Assembly: GCF_000317695.1 (NCBI RefSeq)
Contig: NC_019771.1
Span: 3,414,001 to 3,478,000, forward strand
Length of the DNA: 64,000 nucleotides
From: Anabaena cylindrica PCC 7122
GTDB taxonomy: Bacteria > Cyanobacteriota > Cyanobacteriia > Cyanobacteriales > Nostocaceae
Direction of reading: 5' to 3'
Shown here: positions 1 to 7,566 of the stretch, one piece after another
Layout: the number at the start of each line of letters is the position of its first letter
Position numbering within the stretch: position 1 is the stretch's first letter
The notes under the pieces: model-generated
Database searches by the model: none
Seen by the model: only the letters and a program-made list of their open reading frames with translations
What the model was told of the DNA's origin: nothing
Position numbers and translations under genes: made by a program

Positions 1-60
1 TCACAACATCAGTATGAGCAACTCACAGAAATTGCTAAAAAACATGATGTAGTTTTATAA
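1..60 (+). CDS. 3' end of an unidentified gene (partial)
   Basis: The first 60 bases read without a stop as 19 residues ending EIAKKHDVVL followed by TAA. The gene begins before the window. The peptide is charged and soluble-looking, but too short to assign to a family. It may simply be chance open frame, although the clean end at 60 followed by non-coding AT-rich sequence is consistent with a real gene end. Confidence 0.35.
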   Translation, partial: SQHQYEQLTEIAKKHDVVL

Positions 61-205
61 ATAACTACCATTCAGTTAAAGAACCAAAATCAATATTTAT
101 GTAGGTTGGAATAACATCAAAAAAGCTAACATCAGTTAACTGTTGCGAAATCCAGCCTACATTTTTTTGTTCAGCAATGCTTGTTATCAAGCTAGATTTT
201 CTATT

Positions 206-233
206 ATTACGAATTACGAATTACGAATTACGA
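206..233. repeat. STRR heptamer array, 4 units of ATTACGA
   Basis: Four perfect tandem copies of ATTACGA (reverse complement of the AATTCGT family seen again at 41436, 41691 and 47770). It overlaps the 3' end of the minus-strand deaminase gene: the last codons (I-I-R-N-S) and the TAA stop of that gene are read from the repeat. Short tandemly repeated repetitive sequences of seven bases are a known feature of heterocystous cyanobacterial genomes. Confidence 0.9.
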
Positions 234-1144
234 ATTATTTTAATCCCCATATTTCCCTGTAAGCCACCAGTATGTATTAACAGGATGCGTCCTGGTTGAA
301 AATATCCTTGTTGAAGTAAATCTATCACCCCATAAAACATTTTTCCCGTATATACATAATCTAGAAGTATGCCGTGTTCTTTATTGAAACTTTGACAAAA
401 CCTAATTAATTCCTCATTTACTTTTGCATAACCTCCAAAATGATAATCGCATACCAATTCCCAAGATGCAGTAAAATCAACAGGTATAGATAAATCAGAA
501 ACAAGATAATTTTGTAATAAACTGTGGATTTCCCTCGTCAAAAAATCGCCACCTTTCAATACAGGAAAGCCAATTACTCTCTGTTCTAAATTAGATGATA
601 GGACAATACCAGCGAGAGTTGTCGCAGTTCCACAGGCTAAACAAATAGTATCAAATCCCGTTGTTGTTTTAAGTATTTCTCTGCATCCATGTACACCATT
701 AAGGTTACAACCACCTTCAGGAATAATAAACACTTCACCAAAGCGTTGTTTTAACTCTTCCTGTAATTGATTTGTGTCGCGTTGACGGTATGTTTGGCGA
801 TTTACATAAACCAGATGCATACCCTTTTCTACCGCAAAACTCAGCGTGGGATTTAGAGGTAAAGTTTCTTCACCACGAATTACCCCAATAGTCCGAAAGC
901 CAAACAAATTACCTGCTGCTGCTGTAGCAAAAATATGGTTAGAATAAGCGCCTCCAAAAGTGAGCAGAGTTGATAGATTTTTTGCTTTTGCCTCCAAAAG
1001 GTTATATTTCAGTTTGAACCACTTATTACCATTAACCTGTGGGTGCATCATATCCAGTCGTAATACGTATAATTCTACACCAGCATTATCGGCTATTTGA
1101 CTATTAATTTGCTGTATAGGTGGAGAAAGAAAGATTGAAGACAT
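221..1144 (-). CDS. PLP-dependent D-cysteine desulfhydrase / ACC deaminase family protein
   Basis: A 307-residue fold-type II PLP enzyme of the 1-aminocyclopropane-1-carboxylate deaminase/D-cysteine desulfhydrase family. The GNKWFKLKYN segment at residues 39-48 matches the family's GNKxxKLE motif that carries the PLP lysine, and FGGAYSNH at about 63-70 matches the GGxxSNH substrate/PLP loop. A glycine-rich phosphate loop (ACGTATTLAG) lies near residue 170. Length fits the family (300-340). The substrate cannot be decided from sequence; D-cysteine desulfhydration is more likely than ACC deamination in a cyanobacterium. The C-terminal residues come from a heptamer repeat, so the original tail was probably replaced. 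It is divergent from the PNPOx-like gene, with about 80 bp between the start codons. Confidence 0.85.
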   Translation of the reverse strand: MSSIFLSPPIQQINSQIADNAGVELYVLRLDMMHPQVNGNKWFKLKYNLLEAKAKNLSTLLTFGGAYSNHIFATAAAGNLFGFRTIGVIRGEETLPLNPTLSFAVEKGMHLVYVNRQTYRQRDTNQLQEELKQRFGEVFIIPEGGCNLNGVHGCREILKTTTGFDTICLACGTATTLAGIVLSSNLEQRVIGFPVLKGGDFLTREIHSLLQNYLVSDLSIPVDFTASWELVCDYHFGGYAKVNEELIRFCQSFNKEHGILLDYVYTGKMFYGVIDLLQQGYFQPGRILLIHTGGLQGNMGIKIIRNS

Positions 1145-1225
1145 TCAGAATATTCAGCCTTGCTAAATTACCAACTAAGAAATAAGCTGGAATATGGGAA
1201 ATTGCCACACTTAATAAAACAGTAT

Positions 1226-1798
1226 ATGGCTAAAGTATTTGACTATATCACTGAAGAACTGCAAAAATTTATTGCAGCCCAACACCTATTTTTTGTAGGT
1301 TCTGCACCTCTAAGTTCAACAGGTCATGTTAACCTTTCTCCCAAAGGTTTAGAAAGCTTTCGCATCCTTTCACCGAACCGAGTGGGTTACTTAGATGTCA
1401 CAGGTAGTGGGAATGAAACCTCAGCCCATTTGCTAGAAAATGGCAGAATTACATTTATGTTTTGCGCTTTTCAAGAACCACCTTGTATTTTGCGTCTTTA
1501 CGGACAAGGACAAACGATTTTACCAGATTCCCCAGCATGGAATTCCCTATATTCCCTATTTTCTCCCATCTCAGGCTCTCGACAAATAATAGTTGCAGAT
1601 ATTGAACGTGTACAAACTTCTTGTGGGCTTGGTGTTCCACTTTATGAATATCAAGGACAAAGAGAAACTTTAGTTAATTGGGCTGATAAAAAAGGAGCAG
1701 CGGGAATTAAAGAATATCACCAGCAGAAAAATTTTGTTAGCATTGATGGCTTATTAACTCCCTTGTGTCAAGTTCATAATCAGAAGTTTATTGATTAG
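1226..1798 (+). CDS. pyridoxamine 5'-phosphate oxidase family (PNPOx-like FMN-binding) protein
   Basis: A 190-residue split-barrel flavin-binding protein. I chose the ATG at 1226 (MAKVFDYITEEL) because homologues of this family begin at this point; an in-frame upstream start at 1160 would add 22 residues without family resemblance. The region FFVGSAPLSSTGHVNLSPKG followed by GSGNETSAHLLENGRITFMF is the typical core of the 'pyridoxamine 5'-phosphate oxidase family' proteins, which bind FMN or a related cofactor but are not proven PNP oxidases. It stands alone, divergent from the PLP enzyme gene; whether the two are functionally linked through PLP is not shown. Confidence 0.85.
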   Translation: MAKVFDYITEELQKFIAAQHLFFVGSAPLSSTGHVNLSPKGLESFRILSPNRVGYLDVTGSGNETSAHLLENGRITFMFCAFQEPPCILRLYGQGQTILPDSPAWNSLYSLFSPISGSRQIIVADIERVQTSCGLGVPLYEYQGQRETLVNWADKKGAAGIKEYHQQKNFVSIDGLLTPLCQVHNQKFID

Positions 1799-1862
1799 TA
1801 AATCATGATTATTCAAGTTCATTAAATATAGTGTTCCTAACCTGATTTGTAAAAATTCTTTT

Positions 1863-1894
1863 GTCTCACGCAGAGGCGCAGAGAACGCAGAGAG
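1863..1894 (+). repeat. dispersed CGCAGAGGCGCAGAG-type repeat
   Basis: GC-rich purine-biased repeat (CGCAGAGGCGCAGAGA...) in otherwise AT-rich intergenic DNA. Related copies in this window lie at 7941-7973 and 20211-20245 (both inside genes), 18136-18165, 35745-35771, 43269-43297 and 62693-62721. Nothing else is evident between 1799 and 1989. Confidence 0.85.
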
Positions 1895-1989
1895 AATAAA
1901 GATAAAATAGATTTTTATTATTTATATGATTAACCGAGTAGGTTCTATATCTTTAAAGATGAAATTAGATTTTATAGAAATGTAAATAG

Positions 1990-2643
1990 CTAAAACTCGA
2001 ATTTGGATATTACTTCAAATTCACCTTTTGCTGCTGTGATCCAATCTTGTATTGCAGGTAATTCCAAAATTGCCTCTACATAATTCCTAGAAATAGAATC
2101 TATCTGTACATCGTACGTTAAAAATCGCAATACAACTGGGGCAAACATAGCATCGGCAATGGTAAAATTACCAAATAAAAACTTGCCATTTGCACCAAAG
2201 CTTTGTAGACATTCTTGCCAAATACTAGTTATGCGATTAATATCTTTTTGTACACCCAAATCCCAACCTTTTCCAGGATATTTATTGCGGCAATTCATCG
2301 GCATATTTTGGCGTAACATTTGAAATCCTGAATGCATTTCAGCACTAATAGAACGTGCTAATGCCCTGGCATTTGTATTTTCTGGCCAGCAGGGTAAATG
2401 AGGAAATGTTTCTGCTAGATACTCGCAAATAGCTAAAGAGTCCCACACAGTTATATTATTGTGAAGTAATACAGGTACTTTTCCAGAGGAAGAATATTGC
2501 TGAAGTTCTGATAAAGAGTCTGAACTGTAGAGAGGAATCCGAATTTCCTCAAATTTTAATCCAAATTGCTTCATCACCAACCAAGGACGTAATGACCAAG
2601 ATGAATAATTTTTATTACCAATTACCAAGGTTAGTTGCGGCAT
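1990..2643 (-). CDS. glutathione S-transferase family protein
   Basis: A 217-residue GST. The N-terminal thioredoxin-like domain shows NYSSWSLRPWLVM at residues 12-24 (the SSxSLR active-site region) and SGKVPVLL at 52-59, including the cis-proline VPVL motif that contacts glutathione. WDSLAICEYLAETFP follows, the usual end of the N-terminal domain. The rest is the all-alpha GST domain, with the N-capping FTIADAMFAP motif at about 160. Length is standard. The substrate is unknown. The next 120 bp toward the IS at 2766 are AT-rich and hold its probable promoter. Confidence 0.9.
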   Translation of the reverse strand: MPQLTLVIGNKNYSSWSLRPWLVMKQFGLKFEEIRIPLYSSDSLSELQQYSSSGKVPVLLHNNITVWDSLAICEYLAETFPHLPCWPENTNARALARSISAEMHSGFQMLRQNMPMNCRNKYPGKGWDLGVQKDINRITSIWQECLQSFGANGKFLFGNFTIADAMFAPVVLRFLTYDVQIDSISRNYVEAILELPAIQDWITAAKGEFEVISKFEF

Positions 2644-4163
2644 ATTGTCATTATCAATAGAATTGTTAGATTAATCTAAATTATATAATAATTTGAAATT
2701 AAATCACATTAATAACTATTTTGCTATTAAAATTATTGCTGATAATTAAATTAATTATAAATTATAATACCTTGGTCAAAAAAAGAGTATGAAGAGAGGG
2801 CTGATGTAGTAGAGTTATAGTCTTCCAAAACAACAACTCGAAAGCCACAAACAGCCCATGTTCGATATCCTAACACTGTTGCAATGCCTGCTACCAGAAA
2901 TAAAAGTGACGACTATGCGGCAGTTGAGCCAGATCATCATGGCCATGTTAGCGATGAGCGGACGAGTAACGATGTTGGGAATATCACGTTGGGCTGGAAC
3001 TGGTGGTAGTTATCGGACAGTGAGGAGATTTTTTCATACAGTCATACCCTGGGCGACAGTATTCTGGGTGTTTTTTCGGCGGCATTTGTTTTGTCCAAAT
3101 GATGTTTATCTGCTTGCAGGAGACGAGGTAGTAATAACTAAAGCTGGCAAAAAAACACATGGATTAGATAGGTTCTTTTCAAGTCTGTTAAGCAAGCCGA
3201 TATCGGGACTATCTTTCTTTACATTATCATTAGTAAGTGTTCAAAAAAGACACTCATTTCCGATTCAGATAGAACAGGTAATAAAAAGCGATATAGAAAA
3301 AATAATGGATCACTAATCCCAGAAGTAAAACCTCAAGAAAAACGTGGACGAGGACGACCTAAAGGAAGTAAGAACAAAAATAAAAAAGAGGTGATTTTTA
3401 CATCGGAATTACTACGAATTAAGAAAATGATTAATGAATTAGTCAAATTAATAGCCAACTTTATTCCTCTTACTTACTTGGTGATGGATGGTCATTTTGG
3501 AAACAATAATGCCTTGCAAATGGCTCGACAACTGAATTTGCACATAATTTCCAAGTTACGCCACGATTCAGCATTATATATACCTTATCAACATCCTGAC
3601 CCCAATCATTGTTCTCGTCGTAAATACGGAGATAAGTTAGACTGGCGTAATATTTCCCAGGAATATCTGCGCCAAACTGGTATTGAAGAAGATATCCAAA
3701 CTGATACTTATCAGGCTACTTTACTGCATAAAGAATTTCCTCAGTCCCTGAATGTAGTTATTTTGGTGAAAACTAATCTCAAAACTAATGCTCGTAGTCA
3801 CGTAATCCTATTCTCTAGCGACCTAACTTTATCATATGAGAAAATAATCGACTACTATAAACTGCGCTTCCAAATCGAATTTAATTTTCGAGATGCCAAG
3901 CAGTTTTGGGGATTGGAAGATTTTATGACCCAGGGTCAAACATCTGTGACTAATGCGGCTAACCTTTCTTTTTTTATGGTCAATTTATCTCACCATCTTC
4001 TAGCTCAGTTTCGTGAAGATAATCCCGGTGCCGGCATTGTTGATCTTAAGGCTTATTGTCGTGGTTTTCGCTATGTTCGGGAAATGTTAAAAATGCTTCC
4101 CGAACAACCAGAGCCTATTTTATTAGCCCAGATTTTTGCCAAGCTTACCTCTCTTGGTCGTAT

Positions 4164-5515
4164 CTCATATCTTGCACCTTAAAATAGTAATGTCAATTCC
4201 ATGACTAAGTGCTAAGGGTCGAAGTCGTTCAATGTCAAGTAATAACAAAGACAGGACTAAATGAGGAAGAAAAGTAGAGAGTGCAAGAAAAGCAGCTTTA
4301 CCCCAGTCCAAAGAATCAGATAAGGAAGATGAAATATATGCCCAATATGCTAATAAATAGGCAGTCATAGACAAGATTAACCAACGATAAACCCCTAAAA
4401 GAGTGCCTTGTCCAAACTTGTCTAAACCAAAGCGATGTTTAGCAGTTTTGAACCAACCTCAAGAAAGCCAACGGCGTTTACCCCACCAAGAAATAGTGCT
4501 AGCTTTAATGGGTTTTGTAGAGATAACATATCTTTTGACAAACTGACCATTCTCGCGTTTAAAATAATACCAAGAAAGGGTAACAGGAAAATCTAATCCA
4601 ACGAGTTGAACTTGTCTTCCTCGACGATGTAAAAGTTTAACAGGAGTGCCATTAATTAATTTACGATTACAACCAATACCAAGGACAGCATGATATTTAA
4701 GTTTACGAATACCGTTGAAAAATCTTTAGTGCCAAAGGCTGTATCAGCTAGAATTTTCACCTCGAATTTTTTGGTAAAATCTTTTGGTAAATTACGTACC
4801 ATTCGTAGTGCCATCTGAGCAGGACTGGCTGTACCTTTACCTCTCCAGACGCGAAAATTCCAGGGTATACGCCATTTTCCAACTACCAAATATAAGATTA
4901 CTATATGGAAACCTCGCCTACCATTGTAGACACTTATTAAGTTATTTAAACCTTTGAATTTACCACATTTTTCTAAAGTTGTGAGGTCAATAATCACTTG
5001 TAAAAATGCTTTTCGCCCTAATGGACAGTGACTATTAATTTGTTCAAGCGCCTGCTGGCGGAGATGATAAATGAGTTTACGAGTAGACCAATTACTAATA
5101 TTCAAAAATCGACTTAATGCACTTTCGGATTTGGCTTTACTGTAATGTGGTAAAGGTTTTCCATCTGCGGCTAGAAATAATCCTAGCATTGCTTCCAAAT
5201 TATCTCTTTGATAACGAGTAGGCATCAATGCTAGAATGGTGTACATTAGGTTATGGGCGTGGGCAAGAATGATTTCCATATTTCTTGCTGATTAATGTTT
5301 TCTACGCCCTTTTCTCTCATTTTTCATAAAAAAATACAAGTGTTTCTGTGCAGATGACATTATTTCTCTTTTCATATATGTCATTTGTAAATATACTGGG
5401 AGTAAATGTAGTTTATTATTTCAGTATATAAATTGTAGGTATGATTTTTAGATGTTTCTTTTGTTCTCTTATTTTCGGTTAATACTGAGGTTTTCGGTCA
5501 GGTGCAAGATGTGAG
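4164..5515 (-). mobile_element. nested insertion sequence (1352 bp) with 16-bp IRs and GTAT duplication
   Basis: The ends are CTCATATCTTGCACCT (4164-4179) and AGGTGCAAGATGTGAG (5500-5515), inverted with one mismatch. The flanks are direct GTAT copies at 4160-4163 and 5516-5519, a 4-bp target duplication. It lies inside the last codons of the outer transposase, which proves the order of insertion. Its own transposase (minus strand) is decayed, so the insertion is not recent. Confidence 0.88.
4165..5279 (-). pseudogene. DDE transposase of the nested IS, decayed
   Basis: Reading on the minus strand from ATG at 5279, the first 190 residues are intact and include LTTLEKCGKFKGLNNLISVY and KILADTAFGTKDF (a catalytic Asp). 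A frameshift near 4716-4730 moves the reading to another frame (RKLKYHAVLGIGCNRKLING..., WWGKRRWLS), which meets an in-frame TGA at 4459-4461 in what should read GWFKTAKHRFGL. The remainder (GQGTLLGVYRWLILSMTAYLL) continues to a TGA inside the terminal inverted repeat. At least two disabling changes, so transposition in cis is unlikely. Probable IS4-type family. Confidence 0.85.
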
Positions 5516-5578
5516 GTATTCACAATGCTTCTACAGCCGTTGAACCCTCGTAATTTGACCAAGGTATTGAAATTAACC

Positions 5579-6019
5579 ATGAATTATCAAATCGTTAACC
5601 AGTTAAATGAAAAGCAAATTTACGAACTTGTGGAATTATACAAAAATGAATTCTGGAGCAAAGACAGAACATACCAGCGTGTTGTTAAGATGCTAGAGGC
5701 ATCAGATATCATCATTGCTTTGGTAAATGATGACAAAGATTTAATTGGCTTTTGTCGCGTCCTGACTGATTTTATTTATCGAGCAACTCTTTATGATGTA
5801 ATTATTAAACCTAACTATAGAAAAATGGGATTTGGTGTTAAATTATTAGATGAAGTAATTAATCATCCACAGTTGAAAGAAGTTGAAAATATTGCTCTTT
5901 TCTGTTTAACAGAAATGATACCTTTTTATGAGCGTTGGGGTTTCCAAAAAGATGTTGATGACATAAAATTAATGCGCCGTCATAACCCAGATTTTAAGGA
6001 ACATAAAAATGATTATTAA
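5579..6019 (+). CDS. GNAT family N-acetyltransferase
   Basis: A 146-residue acetyltransferase. I chose ATG 5579 (MNYQIVNQL) because an in-frame upstream ATG at 5525 lies inside the IS and reads the old transposase tail region in another frame. VIIKPNYRKMGFGVKLLDEV contains the acetyl-CoA loop (R/QxxGxG/A), followed by IALFCLTEMIPFYERWGF, the usual GNAT C-terminal beta-bulge and motif B. The acceptor is unknown. It overlaps the cupin gene by 11 bp, so the three genes 5579-7492 are probably one transcript, driven either from the IS or from a promoter inside it. Confidence 0.88.
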   Translation: MNYQIVNQLNEKQIYELVELYKNEFWSKDRTYQRVVKMLEASDIIIALVNDDKDLIGFCRVLTDFIYRATLYDVIIKPNYRKMGFGVKLLDEVINHPQLKEVENIALFCLTEMIPFYERWGFQKDVDDIKLMRRHNPDFKEHKNDY

Positions 6020-6473
6020 TCCGGATAATGTACCTTGTCGAACAACTTCGGTTTATCCAGATGTATTCAAATCTCGAATTGCAGGACGAGTCAAACAGGC
6101 TTTAGGAAATTCAGCCGGATTGAAAAATTTTGGTGTGAACTTAGTCACTCTAGCACCTGGAAGTTGTTCAGCATTAAGACACTGGCATACTCAACAAGAT
6201 GAGTTTATTTATATTATTCAAGGTGAAATAACTTTAGTTACTAATGCAGGTGAGCAAATCCTCATACCGGGAATGATGGCAGCTTTCCCCGCAAAAGAAG
6301 CAGATGGACATCAACTTGTGAATAAATCTCAAGAAATAGCAATTTATTTGGAAGTTGGAGATAGAACCCCAGGAGATTTAGTATATTATCCAGATGATGA
6401 TTTGATTGCTAAATCTAGTGATAATGGAGGATGGATTTTTACACATCGAGATGGTGATTTGTATAAAATTTGA
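6009..6473 (+). CDS. cupin domain-containing protein
   Basis: A 154-residue single-domain cupin. Motif 1 is visible as ALRHWHTQQDEFIYIIQGE (two His and a Glu spaced as in G(X)5HXH(X)3-4E(X)6G), at about residues 57-75. Motif 2 contains MMAAFPAKEADGHQLVN, with the His ligand at about 109. It therefore probably binds a divalent metal. The family is often annotated as mannose-6-phosphate isomerase-like or as cysteine/quercetin dioxygenase-like; the substrate cannot be read from sequence. It overlaps the GNAT gene by 11 bp at the 5' end and the hydrolase start by 4 bp at the 3' end, indicating translational coupling. Confidence 0.85.
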   Translation: MIINPDNVPCRTTSVYPDVFKSRIAGRVKQALGNSAGLKNFGVNLVTLAPGSCSALRHWHTQQDEFIYIIQGEITLVTNAGEQILIPGMMAAFPAKEADGHQLVNKSQEIAIYLEVGDRTPGDLVYYPDDDLIAKSSDNGGWIFTHRDGDLYKI

Positions 6474-7492
6474 ATCTAAAATATAGGAAAATTAAAATTT
6501 TGCTATCAAATTTATTTAACTGGCAATCATTGATACTATTAGGAATCACTGCATATCATCAACTTGCCAACATTCAAGAAAAATCAAAAATACCACCCAT
6601 AGGAAAATTAATTGATGTCGGTGGACATAAATTACATCTTTATGCTGCTGGAGAAGGAAAGATCACAATAATTTTAGATCATAGTCTGGGGGGAATAGAT
6701 GGCTATTTTTTAGTAGAAGAATTAGCGAAAATTTCACGAGTTTGTATTTATGATCGAGCCGGTTATGGTTCTAGTCAATCAAGTAATAAACCTCGGACAA
6801 GTGAACAAATAGTTAAAGAATTACATATCTTGTTGCAGAAGGCAGAAATTGAACCACCTTATATATTAGTTGGTAATTCTTTTGGTAGTTATAATATGCG
6901 TCTTTATGCTCATTATTTCCCGGAAGAAGTGGTGGGGATGATTTTAACAGATGGTTTGCATGAAAAACAGATGTTAGCGATGCCATTTAGTATGCAATTA
7001 TTGAAGCTATTTTTTACAGGTTCTTTTTTTATTGCTTCCTTGGGTGCAGCATTAGGAATTGTTAGGTTTTTAGGGATAATAGGCGCTTTTGAAGTTATCA
7101 AAAAAGAACTTCGTCAGTTTCCAGCGACTAAATTAAAAATCGTGAAGCGTTCTTTTTATTCTTCACGACATTGGTTGACCATGTTTCGAGAAATGTGTAG
7201 TTTAAATACCAGCGGTCATCAATTGCAAAAAGCTGATTATTTTGGAAATATGCCAATTGTTAATATCAAAGCTATTACATTTCTGAAGCTTGGGTTGGGA
7301 AGGTTTTATTTTTCAATTTCACCAGCCGATAAACTGCGAGATGCTATACAATCTAATTTGCTTTTACTTTCGACTGACTGTGAACAATTATTGACAGAAA
7401 GAAGTAGTCATTTTGTATGGATAGACGAGCCGGAAGTTATTTTGACAGCAGTGAGAAGAGTTTTAGAGAAAGTTGAAAATACAAAGTATTAA
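6470..7492 (+). CDS. alpha/beta hydrolase, membrane-anchored
   Basis: A 340-residue alpha/beta hydrolase that starts with TTG overlapping the cupin stop (TTGA). An N-terminal hydrophobic segment (residues 10-30) should anchor it in a membrane. The fold signature runs through GGHKLHLYAAGEG (51-63), YDRAGYGSS (94-102) and the nucleophile elbow VGNSFGS with Ser137. A candidate catalytic His is in SSHFVWIDEPEVI near residue 315, and the acid may be in LLLLSTDCE. The oxyanion region ILDHSLGGIDGYF (D-H-S instead of the usual H-G) is normal for the family. Substrate unknown. A 75-bp gap follows before the CHAT gene. Confidence 0.85.
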   Translation: MNLKYRKIKILLSNLFNWQSLILLGITAYHQLANIQEKSKIPPIGKLIDVGGHKLHLYAAGEGKITIILDHSLGGIDGYFLVEELAKISRVCIYDRAGYGSSQSSNKPRTSEQIVKELHILLQKAEIEPPYILVGNSFGSYNMRLYAHYFPEEVVGMILTDGLHEKQMLAMPFSMQLLKLFFTGSFFIASLGAALGIVRFLGIIGAFEVIKKELRQFPATKLKIVKRSFYSSRHWLTMFREMCSLNTSGHQLQKADYFGNMPIVNIKAITFLKLGLGRFYFSISPADKLRDAIQSNLLLLSTDCEQLLTERSSHFVWIDEPEVILTAVRRVLEKVENTKY

Positions 7493-7566
7493 TTAACGTA
7501 AATAAATACAGCATTTTCACGGTATTTGCTAAAATAACAGCTAAAAGCGATACGAGTTAACACCAG

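Larger units (their letters stand above)
2858..5553 (+). pseudogene. IS4/IS701-like DDE transposase, frameshifted and split by an inner IS
   Basis: The first part (2858-3316) begins MFDILTLLQCLLPE and contains LLAGDEVVITKAGKKT, the first catalytic-Asp region. A -1 shift at an A6 run (about 3290-3300) is needed to continue into the frame at 3301-4163, which has a basic RGRGRPKGSKNKNK linker, LVMDGHFGNNNAL (second Asp) and YKLRFQIEFNFRDAKQ (the Y-(2)-R-(3)-E-(6)-K signature). The inner IS breaks the codon after GRI; joining 4163 to 5520 restores RIHNASTAVEPS and a TAA at 5551. The gene is therefore doubly disabled: by the frameshift (unless it is programmed) and by the insertion. Confidence 0.85.
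2766..5568 (+). mobile_element. IS4/IS701-like insertion sequence interrupted by a second IS
   Basis: The ends are the inverted repeats AATACCTTGGTCAAA (2766-2780) and TTTGACCAAGGTATT (5554-5568), a perfect 15-bp match, with weaker similarity inward. Excluding the inner element (4164-5515) and one GTAT copy, the element is about 1.45 kb, normal for a single-transposase IS. The right repeat begins directly after the reconstructed transposase stop (5551-5553). I could not find a target duplication around the outer ends. The right end stops 10 bp before the ATG of the GNAT gene at 5579, so insertion has removed or replaced that gene's native promoter. Confidence 0.85.

Noticed and set aside
4176..4182. 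TAA at 4180 as the true end of the outer transposase
   Set aside because: The codons after GRI come from the inner IS inverted repeat; the true C-terminus is found at 5520-5553.
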